Positions 6,915-15,909 of a stretch of DNA of 50,046 bases are shown one piece after another (position 1 is the stretch's first letter; each line of letters opens with the position of its first letter). The stretch covers positions 1 to 50,046 of the forward strand of contig NZZV01000082.1 of NCBI GenBank assembly GCA_002698945.1, read 5' to 3'. Source of the stretch: Acidimicrobiaceae bacterium (lineage in GTDB: Bacteria; Actinomycetota; Acidimicrobiia; Acidimicrobiales; Ilumatobacteraceae). The position numbers and the translations under genes were made by a program. The notes under the pieces were generated by a model. That model had not been told where the DNA came from and ran no database searches. It worked only from the letters and a program-made list of their open reading frames with translations.

Positions 6915-9815
6915 TCAGGAGTCGAGTTCGGCGGCGAGGGCGGCGAGGACCTCGCCCATCTCGTCGATCTTCTGCTGGTAGCCGCCGAGGTCACCCTCGC
7001 GGAGCAGGTCTTGCGCCTCGTTGTAGAGCGCCTCGGCCTGTGACACCAGTTCGGCGGCGTCGCCCGTGATCACCGACGGCTCGGACGGCTCGTCACCATC
7101 GTCACCCGGGTCCGTCGATCCGTCGTCGCCGTCACCGTCGGCCTCGCCGTCGGGATCTGCGTCGTCGGGATCGGGGATCCGCTCGCCGACCTCACCCTCG
7201 TAGCCCGGGAACAGGCGGGCGAGCGCAGCGTCGAGTGTCTCGTCGAGCACCGACCGGTTGTTGTGCGAGACGATCACGAGTCGGAACTCGGTCACGTCGC
7301 TCGACACGACGTAGACCGGACGGACGTAGACGAGTCCGTCGGCGACGGGGATCGGCTGCATGTCGCCGAACTTGACCTGGGTGCCGGTCTCGTCGTTCGC
7401 GAGGAGGCTCAACTCGGGACTGATGTCGGAATCGGACTCGGCCTGGTCGGCGACGCGCAACGGCCCGGCCGGGAGCGGATCCTGCTCGACGACGTAGGTC
7501 GTCAACTGGCCGTACGAGGCGGGGTCGCTGGACGCGGTCATGTACGCCTGCAACTCGGTGCGCCGGTCGTCGGTCGAGAACGGCACGAACGGCCGGAGGA
7601 TGACGAACTCTTCCTCACCGGTCAGCTCGTCGCGGAACATCGTGTAGTAGGGCACGAACCGTTCCGAACCCGATTCTGCGGCGAAGTCGGTCTGCACGTT
7701 GGTCGGGTCGGCGGGGACGCCCGCGGTCGGCGTGACCGACTCACGTCGATCTACGGACGGCGCCTGCGCGACCGACCAGGCGCCGATCCGCTGGAAGAAG
7801 TTCTCGGGTTCGATCTGGTACTTCGAGTACAGGTCGGTCTGGACCCGGAACAGGTCCTCCGGGTAGCGCAGGTGTTCACGCAGCTCGTCGGGCATCTCCT
7901 CGCCCGGGGTGAACAGGTCGGGGAACGCAGAACTCCACGCCTGCAGGATCGGATCCTCGTCGTCGATCGCGTAGTAGGTGACCTCGCCGGTGTACGCGTC
8001 GACGACCGCCTTCACGCTGTTGCGCACGTAGTTGTCGCTGCTCGACAGCCCCGTGCGGCTGCTCAACTGCACGTCGCCGATGCGCTGCGCGTACGGGTAC
8101 CGACCGGTCGAGGTGTAGGCATCGACGACCCAGACGACACCGCCGTCGACCTGCACCGGGTAGGGATCACCGTCGTAGTCGAGGAACGGCGCCAGCGTCT
8201 CGAGACGCTCCTCGACGGAACGGTTCCACAGCATCTGCGAGTCGCTCTCGATCGCGCCCGTGCCGACGATGTTGTAGTCGAGGAAGGCCAGCGCGAATGT
8301 GGCTCGACGGAAGAAGCTCGACATCTCGACGCCGGCCTCACCTTCGTAGGGTTCGGTGCCACCGCACGGCGTCTCGTTGACGTTGGTGCCGACGACCGCG
8401 TAGCCACTGATCGACGGGCTGAAGTACAGCTCTGGTCGCGCGAGCGCCGGGGTGCGATAGTCGGGGCGGTCGGCCTCCGTCACCTGCGACGCCGACGCCA
8501 GCACGAGGCCGCACCCACGGGTGCTCACCAGGTGCTCGCCCTGCCAGCTCTTGTTCGGGATGTTGTCCAGGTCGAGCTCGCGAGCGGTGACGAGCACCTG
8601 CGTCATGTTGCCGTCGAGCTCGTAGCGGTCGACGTCGAGGTCGTCGATCTTCAGACCGGCGACCTCACCACGGTCGAACGAGAAGCGCGGCAGCATCTGC
8701 ACAGGGTTCAGCAGACGGGCGTTGCGGATCGGTTCGAGGTCGGACTCGACGTCGCTGGCGGTGAGCCGCTCGAACTCGGTGGGCACCGTCTCGACGTCCG
8801 CGATGCCCATTGCCACCCGTGTCGCCTCGACGTTGCGGGCGATGTACAGCGACTCGCGTTCTTCCTGGTTCGGCTGCACCACGAGTGACTGGACGAGCGC
8901 GGGATAGATCACGGCACCGCCGATCAGCACGACCAGCCAGAGTCCCGACGCCACGATGGGGAGCCGCCACCGGTCGAAGCGGATGGTCGACAGGAACAGC
9001 ACCGCCGTCGTGAGGGCGATGAGCACGAGCAGCATCAGGGCCGGGATCTGGGCGTTGACGACCGTGTAGGTGGCGCCCTGGACGAAGCCGCGGGTGTCGT
9101 TCGTGAGCTCGTAGCGCGACAGCCAGTAGTCGCCCGCCTTGACCGCGGCGAGGATCGCGAGCAGCACGGCGACGTGCACCTTCGTCGACGCACGCACCGT
9201 CGGCGTCGCCGAGGTGAACAAGACCCCGCCGTTCAGGAGGTGCGCCGCAACGGTGAGAATCAGCACGATGACGAGCGCCGCGAACAGCCAGTCGATCGCG
9301 AACGTCAGGAACGGCAGTTCGAACACGTAGAACCCGACGTTCACCCCGAACTGGGGGTCGGAGTCGGGGAACGACTTGCTGTTGCGGAACAGCAGCCACT
9401 CCTGCCAGCGCGACGCGGCGGGGAGCGCCAGCATCAGGGCGAGCACGGTCGCCGTCCCGTAGCGCAGCAGGCGGAGTCGGTGGCCGAACACCTCGTGGAA
9501 CCGCTCGACGTACGGATGCACGTTGGCGGGGAACTCGGTCGGCGCCGTGCGGTCGGCGAACCACAGGTTGACGAACGCCATGATCAGGAAGATCAGGAAG
9601 AACATCACGAACAGGGTCGCCCTGGCCGAGAGTTGACCCCAGAAGACATCGCTGCGACCGAGCGCGTCGTGCCACAGCGCGCTCACGTAGAACCGGGCGA
9701 TCGCCCGCCCGAACACGATCACGACGAACACGAGCACGCCGAGGGCGATCAGGATGGCACGGCCGGTGAGCCGGGACCGGAAACCAGGGCGTGGAACGTC
9801 GGTATCGGTGGCCAT
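6915..9815 (-). CDS. UPF0182 family integral membrane protein
   Basis: A 966-residue protein of the UPF0182 (COG1615) family, widespread in Actinobacteria and of unknown function. Hydrophobic helices lie near residues 20-42, 65-85, 115-135, 170-190, 215-230, 260-280 and 290-310, giving about seven transmembrane segments, followed by a large extracytoplasmic domain (WLVLVGG... to the end) with conserved-looking family phrases such as YPYAQRIGDVQLSSRTGLSS. An Asp/Gly-rich linker near residues 870-905 precedes a helical tail. ATG at 9815. It is the last gene of an apparent unit with the YlbL-type protease and the DivIVA-like protein; the YlbL-UPF0182 adjacency is also seen in mycobacteria (Rv3194c-Rv3193c). 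Confidence 0.92.
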   Translation of the reverse strand: MATDTDVPRPGFRSRLTGRAILIALGVLVFVVIVFGRAIARFYVSALWHDALGRSDVFWGQLSARATLFVMFFLIFLIMAFVNLWFADRTAPTEFPANVHPYVERFHEVFGHRLRLLRYGTATVLALMLALPAASRWQEWLLFRNSKSFPDSDPQFGVNVGFYVFELPFLTFAIDWLFAALVIVLILTVAAHLLNGGVLFTSATPTVRASTKVHVAVLLAILAAVKAGDYWLSRYELTNDTRGFVQGATYTVVNAQIPALMLLVLIALTTAVLFLSTIRFDRWRLPIVASGLWLVVLIGGAVIYPALVQSLVVQPNQEERESLYIARNVEATRVAMGIADVETVPTEFERLTASDVESDLEPIRNARLLNPVQMLPRFSFDRGEVAGLKIDDLDVDRYELDGNMTQVLVTARELDLDNIPNKSWQGEHLVSTRGCGLVLASASQVTEADRPDYRTPALARPELYFSPSISGYAVVGTNVNETPCGGTEPYEGEAGVEMSSFFRRATFALAFLDYNIVGTGAIESDSQMLWNRSVEERLETLAPFLDYDGDPYPVQVDGGVVWVVDAYTSTGRYPYAQRIGDVQLSSRTGLSSSDNYVRNSVKAVVDAYTGEVTYYAIDDEDPILQAWSSAFPDLFTPGEEMPDELREHLRYPEDLFRVQTDLYSKYQIEPENFFQRIGAWSVAQAPSVDRRESVTPTAGVPADPTNVQTDFAAESGSERFVPYYTMFRDELTGEEEFVILRPFVPFSTDDRRTELQAYMTASSDPASYGQLTTYVVEQDPLPAGPLRVADQAESDSDISPELSLLANDETGTQVKFGDMQPIPVADGLVYVRPVYVVSSDVTEFRLVIVSHNNRSVLDETLDAALARLFPGYEGEVGERIPDPDDADPDGEADGDGDDGSTDPGDDGDEPSEPSVITGDAAELVSQAEALYNEAQDLLREGDLGGYQQKIDEMGEVLAALAAELDS

Positions 9816-9884
9816 GTGACCCTGGAGGCTAACGGGGTCCGTCGTCGGCGGGACGTCGCACGGCGCGAACCACTCCGCCGAGAC

Positions 9885-12026
9885 TCAGCCGGACGGCAGC
9901 GTCAGGCAACGGCATCCGGGATGCGCCGGTGCCGACTGATGGCCGGTGGGGAACGCGTCGCCGGCCGGCACCGCTCCGGACAGGGAGTTGTCCTCACAGT
10001 CGGGGCACGCCGACGTCGACGGATCGATCGTCCACACCAGCGGGGTGCCGGGCTCGACCACGGCCGCCAACCCGCCGGCGAACGCCCGCCGGAACACGTC
10101 GTCGAGCTGGTCGTCGATGTGCTGCGTCTTCCACTCGCGGTAGACCGCGCGCACCCGCTTGGTGATCTCGTCGTTGTCGCCGTCACCGTCGGCGACAGCG
10201 CGTCCGAGCCGATCACGCAACGGTGTGACGAGCGCGAGCCGGACCCGATCGTGGGCCCCGTCGAGTGCGCCCGCCTTGCGCAGCTTGGTGCGGAGCGTCT
10301 TGCTGTCGCGCACGCCGAGTTCGGCAGCACCCGCGACTGCCGCGGTCATCAGATCGTCCGCGAGCGCTTCGAGGTAGGTCGCGGCGTGATCGTCGAGCGC
10401 CGGCACCACCGCGTCGAGCGCGATGACCGGTTCGCGGCGGCGGAGCGTGTCGAGCGCGCCGTTCTGCTCGTCGGCCAGCACGCGCTTGAGGCGTCGTGCC
10501 CCCGCCACGATCAGCGGGACGATCGTCTCGTCGCGCCGGCTGAACGCCGTCGGCTCGCCGGTGTCGTCGGCCGCGACGCCACGTGCGTCGTCGCCGGTGT
10601 CGTCGCCGGTGTCGTCGGTGCCGGTGTCGTCGGTGCCGGTGTCGTCGGTGACCTGCTCGTCCTCGGAGCGCTCGACGGTGGTCGCCGCAGCCGGGACCTC
10701 GTGGCGGAGCCGTTCGAAGATGCCACCGACATCCGGCTTGTCGTCGGACTCGTCGGCGGTGCCAGCCGTGTCAGCCGTGTGGGCCGTTTCGTCAGTGTGA
10801 TCGGTGTGGTCGATGCTGTCATCGACGGTGTCGTCGTGGGTGACCACCGGCTCCTCGGTGGAGGGGTGGTCGTCCGCCACGGCGGTCTCGGTCGGCGACG
10901 GCCGACCACGGAACAACGACACCACGTTGGTGTCGTCGTCGTTCGCCTCGCGCGGCGCGTCATCGGTCTGCTCGTCCGTGTCGTTCACGGTCGCTGCGTC
11001 GTCGGCGTCGTCGGCGTCGTCGGCCAGCTCGTCCGCGTCGTCCACGGTCTCGACGTCGCCGGCCGCGTCGTCGGTCTCCATGTCGTCCGTGCTGACCGCC
11101 TCGTCGGAGGTCGGCTCGGCGTCATCCATCGCATTTGCGGCGTCCGTGACCTCGCCGGTGTCCGGTTCGACGGCGGCCGTTTCGTCGGTGCGGGTGTCGT
11201 CGGTGCGGGTGTCGTCGGTGCGGGTGTCGTCGTCGATCGTGTCGTCGACAACGGGTACGTCGATCGCATCGGTGGCGTCGAGGTCGGCGGACGGCTCCTC
11301 GGTCGGCTCGGGCTCCGGTTCGGGTCGCCGCTGCTGGGGCACCATGATCGGCACCGGGCCGGTCGTCGGCGCCAGGTTCACCAACTCGTCCGGCGAGTCG
11401 ACGGCTTTCAGCTCGCTCGTCACGTCGACGGCGACGAGGCGGGCCCGCTCGAACACCTGCAGCAGGCGGTCGCGGCCGTGGATCAGCTCCTCGATCTGCT
11501 GGCGGGCGAGTGTCGTCCGGCGATCGAGGTCGGCGAGGACCCGCTCACGGTAGGCGCGGGCCTCGTTGACCATCTCGCGGCCCTGCTGCTTGGCGAGCGC
11601 CACTTCGGCTTCGGCGTCGGAGGTGGCGTCCTGACGCTTGCGAGCCACCTCGACCTCGATGTCCTGGCGGAGACGGTTGGCCTCCTCGGCCGCCTCGCGC
11701 ACGGTGCGTGCTGCGTTCTCCTCGGCCCGCACACGGATCTGCGACGCCGACTCGCGTGCGGTCTGCAGCACGCGCAGGGTCTCCTCACCGAGCAGTTTCG
11801 TGACGGTGTCGTCGTCGAGCTCGACCTCGGTGGCGGCCTCCTCGGCGCGCCGCAGCTCGGCTTCGAGCTGACGCTCGCGCTCGTGCAACCGGCCCATCTC
11901 GGCCGCGACGGACACGAGGAACGCCCGCACCTCGTCGGGGCTGAAGCCACGACGAGCCGTGCTGAACGACGCCTCGGCCACCGACGCCGGTGAGGAGGGG
12001 TCTGGGCGCGAGAGGGATGCAGCCAT
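9885..12026 (-). CDS. DivIVA-like coiled coil fused to a phage Mu F-like C-terminal domain
   Basis: A 713-residue protein in three parts. Residues about 16-210 resemble DivIVA (FSTARRGFSPDEVRAFLVSV, then a long Ala/Glu/Arg coiled coil), a fold that binds curved membrane and organises polar growth or division. Residues about 235-530 are a very acidic Asp/Thr low-complexity region with short tandem units (DDTRT x3, DDTGT x2). Residues about 530-713 are globular and end in CPDC (674-677), then AHPGCRC (701-707): this C-x2-C...FPxG...HPxCRC pattern is the hallmark of phage Mu F-like head-morphogenesis C-terminal domains. No phage genes are nearby. Its position between YlbL and UPF0182 suggests an envelope or division role rather than a viral one. 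ATG at 12026; the exact function is unknown. Confidence 0.8.
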   Translation of the reverse strand: MAASLSRPDPSSPASVAEASFSTARRGFSPDEVRAFLVSVAAEMGRLHERERQLEAELRRAEEAATEVELDDDTVTKLLGEETLRVLQTARESASQIRVRAEENAARTVREAAEEANRLRQDIEVEVARKRQDATSDAEAEVALAKQQGREMVNEARAYRERVLADLDRRTTLARQQIEELIHGRDRLLQVFERARLVAVDVTSELKAVDSPDELVNLAPTTGPVPIMVPQQRRPEPEPEPTEEPSADLDATDAIDVPVVDDTIDDDTRTDDTRTDDTRTDETAAVEPDTGEVTDAANAMDDAEPTSDEAVSTDDMETDDAAGDVETVDDADELADDADDADDAATVNDTDEQTDDAPREANDDDTNVVSLFRGRPSPTETAVADDHPSTEEPVVTHDDTVDDSIDHTDHTDETAHTADTAGTADESDDKPDVGGIFERLRHEVPAAATTVERSEDEQVTDDTGTDDTGTDDTGDDTGDDARGVAADDTGEPTAFSRRDETIVPLIVAGARRLKRVLADEQNGALDTLRRREPVIALDAVVPALDDHAATYLEALADDLMTAAVAGAAELGVRDSKTLRTKLRKAGALDGAHDRVRLALVTPLRDRLGRAVADGDGDNDEITKRVRAVYREWKTQHIDDQLDDVFRRAFAGGLAAVVEPGTPLVWTIDPSTSACPDCEDNSLSGAVPAGDAFPTGHQSAPAHPGCRCLTLPSG

Positions 12027-12121
12027 CCCACCAGCGTAAACGGCGCCCGGCCGCGGATGGCGTCAATCAGAGCACGCGCAGCGAGGAACTGGCAAACCCG
12101 CACCGTGTCGGGTACGACCGA

Positions 12122-13378
12122 TCACGACGGCAGCGGCGGGATGGGATCGCCGCCGTACTCCTCGAGCACCTCGATCGCCTCGTCGAGGGTCTCGACGGGG
12201 ACGATCGTCAGGTCGTCGCCGCCCGACTCACGTGCTGCTGCGATGTCCTCGTCACTCTGGCTGGCCGGCACGATGAAGAGCTCCACGCCGGTCTGGGCGA
12301 CCGCGGATGCCTTCTGCCGCAGCCCGCCGATCGCCCCCACCGAACCGTCGAGTTCGATGGTGCCGGTGATCGCCACCCGGCCGCCACCGGTCAGCTCACC
12401 TGGACTCAGTTCGTCGATCAGCGTGAGCGTGAACGCAAGACCGGCCGACGGTCCGCCGATCGAGCCTGTGTCGATGTCGAGTTCGAACGGCAGCTCGACC
12501 CGACGGGTGTCGAACGGATAGAAGCCGACGATCGTGCGATCGGGTTCCTCCGGTGACGCCGTGAGCTCCACGTCGACCTCGATCTCGCCGGTGCCGGGAC
12601 GGTCGACACGCATCGGCACGACGTCGCCGGGCTCGAGCCCTTCGAGCAGACGACTCAGATCCTCGACACCGTCGATCGCTTCACCGTCGACGTCGAGAAT
12701 GCGGTCGCCGGGATCGAGCACCTCGTCCGACGGACTCCACTGGATGCACTCGAGTCCGTCGTCGCTCGGCACGAGACACACCATGTCCCGGATGAGCACG
12801 TCGCCGAGCACCAACTCCACGTCGTACCCCAACCGTTGCAGGGCCACGAACTGGGCGACCTGCTCGGAGGTGCGCATCTGCTCCAGTGCGAACGTGCGGC
12901 GTTGCTGTGGTGTCTGGAAGCCGAACTTCGCCTCCTCGGTGAGGAACTGCACGGCCGGATCGTGGCGACCGACGAGCCACGACAGGATCGACTGCGACGG
13001 CTCGGTAATGGTGACGAAGTAGAAGTCACCCTCCGGCGGATACTGCGGGGCGACGTCGTCGATCTCGCCGACCGCGATGCGATCGGTGACCGGCTGCGCT
13101 GACGCCGGCACCCGGGCGTAGGGGGCGGGCTGCATCTCGTCGAGTCGGGCGTTGTACTCCTCGGCGACCCAGCTCGACGGCATGACCGCGAACAACGAGA
13201 TGGCGGTGAGCACCAGGAACGCCACGGCGACCAACGGGAACGTCCACAGCCGGTGCCGGGGTGACCCGACCGTCAGACCGACCCGTCGGGCGGCCTCCCG
13301 TGTCGTCTCCACATGGCCGAGCGGCGCCCCGTCCGGGGCCGGCGGCGGGGGTAGGGTCTGTGGTCTGGTGTCGGTCAC
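12122..13378 (-). CDS. YlbL-type membrane-anchored PDZ/Lon-like serine protease
   Basis: A 418-residue protein. One transmembrane helix near residues 45-70 (FPLVAVAFLVLTAISLFAVM) is followed by an extracytoplasmic segment, a PDZ domain (about 205-285, DEVLDPGDRILDVDGEAIDG) and a Lon-type S16 domain. The catalytic Ser lies in GSIGGPSAGLAF and the catalytic Lys in GAIGGLRQKASA, forming the Ser-Lys dyad. YlbL-family proteins are single-pass proteases; the B. subtilis relative degrades a cell-division inhibitor. I take GTG at 13376-13378 (VTDTRPQTLPPPP), preceded by GAAAG; an in-frame ATG at 13423 would add 15 residues. It heads the unit with the DivIVA-like and UPF0182 genes. Confidence 0.87.
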   Translation of the reverse strand: MTDTRPQTLPPPPAPDGAPLGHVETTREAARRVGLTVGSPRHRLWTFPLVAVAFLVLTAISLFAVMPSSWVAEEYNARLDEMQPAPYARVPASAQPVTDRIAVGEIDDVAPQYPPEGDFYFVTITEPSQSILSWLVGRHDPAVQFLTEEAKFGFQTPQQRRTFALEQMRTSEQVAQFVALQRLGYDVELVLGDVLIRDMVCLVPSDDGLECIQWSPSDEVLDPGDRILDVDGEAIDGVEDLSRLLEGLEPGDVVPMRVDRPGTGEIEVDVELTASPEEPDRTIVGFYPFDTRRVELPFELDIDTGSIGGPSAGLAFTLTLIDELSPGELTGGGRVAITGTIELDGSVGAIGGLRQKASAVAQTGVELFIVPASQSDEDIAAARESGGDDLTIVPVETLDEAIEVLEEYGGDPIPPLPS

Positions 13379-13565
13379 ACTCGCGCTTTCGGTCGACGGT
13401 CTCACGGTGAGAGCCGCATTCATCGCCGGCTTGGCGATCGCCGCTCTGCTGCTGACCGGGTGGCGTAAGCCTGCCAGAGCCGAACCACGATCACCACGCG
13501 GATCAGCGGGCGGAAGTTCAGCTCGCTCTTCGTCGGGCGTCGTCGTCGATCACCTCACCGCACCG

Positions 13566-13715
13566 ATGTATCGACGGCCGGGCATCGTCCGCCGGGTGTT
13601 GGCGTTGGCGACGTCGGGCGGCATCGCGGTGCTGATCGGTGTCCTGTCCGCGATCATCACGGCGTTCGCAGTCGCCTCGGCCGTCATCTGGATGACGAAC
13701 CTGCTGCAACAGTGA
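13566..13715 (+). CDS. Small single-pass membrane protein
   Basis: A 49-residue protein from ATG 13566 (MYRRPGIVRRVLALATSGG) with one hydrophobic helix spanning roughly residues 17-45 and a positively charged N-terminus, so the N-terminus should be cytoplasmic. The upstream open frame is antisense to the YlbL gene and is not protein-like. Its TGA (13713-13715) overlaps the GTG start of the HEAT-repeat gene (GTGA at 13712), strong evidence for translational coupling and that this short frame is real. Family unknown. Confidence 0.6.
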   Translation: MYRRPGIVRRVLALATSGGIAVLIGVLSAIITAFAVASAVIWMTNLLQQ

Positions 13716-14335
13716 GCACCGAAACCGCCTCCCGGCGGCGAGCCGCCGTGCTCGCCGGGCATCAGGGTGACGCCGACGCGGCGCTCCGAGCGTGGGCCGA
13801 TCCGGATGGACGCGTCCGCGAGGCAGCGCTCGGCGCGCTCGACCGGACCGGTGTGCTCACCGACGCGTTGTTGACCGACGCCGTCGCCGACCCGGAGCCG
13901 CTGGTGCGTCGTCGGGCGATCGAACTCGCCGCGCGACGGCCCGGCGTCGATCTCCTGCCGGCGCTCGACGACCCCGACGACGACGTGGTCGAGGTGGCGG
14001 CGTGGGCGTGCGGCGAGCAGCTCGAAACGAGCGACGATCCCGACCTCGCGGTCGTCGCGCGATTGGCCGGCCTGGTGGACGGTCACGATGCGCCGCTGGT
14101 GCGCGAGGCGGCGGCTGCCGCGCTCGGCGCGATCGGGCACCCGGCCGGGCTCGCGGCCATCCTGCGAGCGTGCACCGACAAGCCCCAGATCCGCCGCCGA
14201 GCGGTGCTGGCCCTGGCACCGTTCGACGGTCCGGAGGTCGAGGCGGCGATCGACGCCGCGCTCACCGACCGCGACTGGCAGGTTCGCCAGGCCGCCGAAG
14301 ACCTCCGCCGAGCCGCCGGCGAAGTCGACACGTAA
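13712..14335 (+). CDS. HEAT-repeat (PBS-lyase-like) protein
   Basis: A 207-residue all-helical repeat protein starting at GTG 13712, overlapping the preceding stop by 4 bp. About five to six HEAT-like units are visible (for example DPDGRVREAALGALDRTG, DPEPLVRRRAIELAARRPG and DRDWQVRQAAEDLRRAAGE), each with the Asp-x-x-x-x-V-R-x-x-A pattern. Such proteins are scaffolds for protein-protein interaction or, in other lineages, phycobilin lyases; without phycobilin genes a scaffold role is the reasonable reading. Coupling to a tiny membrane protein suggests they work together at the membrane. Confidence 0.82.
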   Translation: MSTETASRRRAAVLAGHQGDADAALRAWADPDGRVREAALGALDRTGVLTDALLTDAVADPEPLVRRRAIELAARRPGVDLLPALDDPDDDVVEVAAWACGEQLETSDDPDLAVVARLAGLVDGHDAPLVREAAAAALGAIGHPAGLAAILRACTDKPQIRRRAVLALAPFDGPEVEAAIDAALTDRDWQVRQAAEDLRRAAGEVDT

Positions 14336-14353
14336 CTGACAGGAGGTGTCGAG

Positions 14354-14450
14354 CACGAATGGTGTCACGAATGGTGTCGGATCCCTTGCGTGCCTCGACC
14401 TGGGCCGGTGTACGACCTGCATGCACGCAAGGGATCCGACACCATTCGTG
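14354..14450. terminator. Perfect 28-bp-arm inverted repeat with a 12-bp tandem duplication, convergent junction
   Basis: Arms 14366-14393 and 14423-14450 are exact complements, with a 29-nt loop. The outer 12 bp of the left arm (CACGAATGGTGT) is duplicated in tandem just before it (14354-14365). It lies between the stops of the HEAT gene (14335) and the GNAT gene (14463), consistent with a bidirectional terminator. Confidence 0.75.
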
Positions 14451-14462
14451 CGGTGACCGAGG

Positions 14463-14894
14463 TTACAGCTGGAAGCGGTAGAGGTTGGTGTCGTAGGGCT
14501 CGAAGCCGATGCGCTGGTACAGGCGGTTGGCGGAGTCGCGCGACGCTCGGCTGGTGAGGCTGACGTTCTTGGCGCCGCGCGCTCGGGCCTCGTCGAGGGC
14601 CGCGAGATTCAGGGCTTCACCGACACCGTTGCCCCGCGCTGCGTCGTCGACGACGACGTCTTCGATCCACGCCTTGACACCGGTCGGGATGCGGTAGAAC
14701 GCGAGCGTCAGGCTCCCGACGATGGCCCCGTCGAGGCGGGCCAGGAACAGCACCGAGTGCGGGTTGTCGACGATCGCGCCCAATGCCGAGGCGTCGGGAG
14801 GCGGCGACGACGAGGACAGCTGGGGGATGAGGTGGGCGAACGCGTCGACGAGTTCGCCATCGACGTTGCGGCACTGGCTGATCTCCACGGTCAC
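14463..14894 (-). CDS. GNAT-family N-acetyltransferase
   Basis: A 143-residue single GNAT domain. The acetyl-CoA pyrophosphate-binding loop is ARGNGVGEAL (motif A, consensus R/Q-x-x-G-x-G/A, here preceded by WIEDVVVDDA), and motif B is DSANRLYQRIGFEPYDTNLY. These features match small-molecule or protein N-acetyltransferases; the acceptor is not predictable. I place the start at GTG 14892-14894 (VTVEISQCRNVDG); the frame continues upstream but is antisense to the PAC2 gene. It is divergent from PAC2, with 73 bp between starts, which must hold both promoters. Confidence 0.85.
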   Translation of the reverse strand: MTVEISQCRNVDGELVDAFAHLIPQLSSSSPPPDASALGAIVDNPHSVLFLARLDGAIVGSLTLAFYRIPTGVKAWIEDVVVDDAARGNGVGEALNLAALDEARARGAKNVSLTSRASRDSANRLYQRIGFEPYDTNLYRFQL

Positions 14895-14967
14895 GCGGCC
14901 GACGCTACCCCCGCAGCGTCCGCCGACACGGACGGTCGTCCACTCACGTGCCGGTAGTGTGAGGCCG

Positions 14968-15855
14968 ATGGAGCACGTGCGATGGCTGCCCGGAGTCGAC
15001 GCGATCACGCTCACCAACCCTGTCGTCGTCGCGGCGTTCACGGGCTGGAACGACGCCGGCGACGCCGCCTCCACTGCGGTGCGCACGATGATCGAGTCGT
15101 CCGGTGCCGTGCCGCTCGCCGAGATCGACCCCGAGCCGTTCACCGACTTCGCCACCGTGCGCCCGCACGTGACACTCGACGCGGAGCGCAACCGGTCGAT
15201 CGTGTGGCCGACCGTCGGCGTGTGGGGTGCCACGACGCCCGGCACCGACGTCGTGCTCGTGCTCGGCCCGGAACCGGCGCTCAAGTGGCGCACGTTCTGC
15301 GAGCAGATCGTCGTCGTCGCCGATCGCGTCGGTGCTCGCATGGCGTTCACGCTCGGTGCGCTGCTCGCGGACGTCCCGCACACGCGTCGCACCCAGGTGA
15401 TCGGCACCGCGACCGACCCGGACCTGCTCGAGCGGTTCGAACTCGAACGGTCCCGGTACGAGGGACCGACGGGCATCGTCGGCGTGCTGCACGAGGCACT
15501 GTCGAACAACGGCTTCCCGACCGCGTCGCTGTGGGCGGCCGTGCCGGGCTACGCGGCACAGTTGCCGTCGCCGCGAGCGACGTTCGCCCTGCTCGAGAAG
15601 TCGTGCACGATGATGGGGACGCCGGCGCCGGTCGCCGGCGTGGCCGCCGAGATCGCCGACTACGACGCCAAGGTCGCCGCGCTGATCTCCGACGACGACG
15701 ACCTCGTCACCTACGTGTCACGACTCGAGGACATGGTCGACGAGATGGCCGACGACACCGGACTCGACGACGACGACTTCGAGACGATCGACGACACCGA
15801 CCCCGGCCTCCTCGTCGACGAAGTCGAACAGTTCCTCCGCAACCAAGATGACTGA
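14968..15855 (+). CDS. PAC2 family protein
   Basis: A 295-residue member of the PAC2 (proteasome assembly chaperone 2-like) family, common in Actinobacteria. The N-terminal half has the typical phrases VVAAFTGWNDAGDAASTAVR and DVVLVLGPEPALKWRTFCEQ, and the middle has GALLADVPHTRR and AAVPGYAAQLPSPRATFALL. The C-terminal 45 residues are very acidic (DDTGLDDDDFETIDDTDPG), as in mycobacterial homologues. Its biochemical role in bacteria is unresolved; no proteasome gene is in the window. ATG at 14968 gives the family N-terminus (MEHVRWLPGVDAITLTNPVV). Confidence 0.88.
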   Translation: MEHVRWLPGVDAITLTNPVVVAAFTGWNDAGDAASTAVRTMIESSGAVPLAEIDPEPFTDFATVRPHVTLDAERNRSIVWPTVGVWGATTPGTDVVLVLGPEPALKWRTFCEQIVVVADRVGARMAFTLGALLADVPHTRRTQVIGTATDPDLLERFELERSRYEGPTGIVGVLHEALSNNGFPTASLWAAVPGYAAQLPSPRATFALLEKSCTMMGTPAPVAGVAAEIADYDAKVAALISDDDDLVTYVSRLEDMVDEMADDTGLDDDDFETIDDTDPGLLVDEVEQFLRNQDD

Positions 15856-15865
15856 AGCACCGCTG

Positions 15866-15893
15866 CGCGGGCCCTTCGCCACAAGGGCCGCGA
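15866..15893 (+). terminator. Hairpin after the PAC2 gene
   Basis: GCGGGCCCTT pairs with AAGGGCCGC with a one-base bulge and a loop of about 8 nt, starting about 11 bp past the PAC2 stop. It is a probable terminator; the long repeat element at 15910-16018 follows at once. Confidence 0.5.
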
Positions 15894-15909
15894 ACAACTT
15901 CTTCGAGTT

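Noticed and set aside
9885-10100. Prophage remnant, suggested by the Mu F-like motif
   Set aside because: No capsid, portal, terminase or integrase gene is near and the frame is continuous with the DivIVA-like part in a conserved neighbourhood.
9174-11993. A 939-codon plus-strand open frame rich in Val/Gly/Arg
   Set aside because: It is the complement of UPF0182 and of the Asp/Thr repeat region of the DivIVA-like gene; long antisense frames are expected at this GC content.
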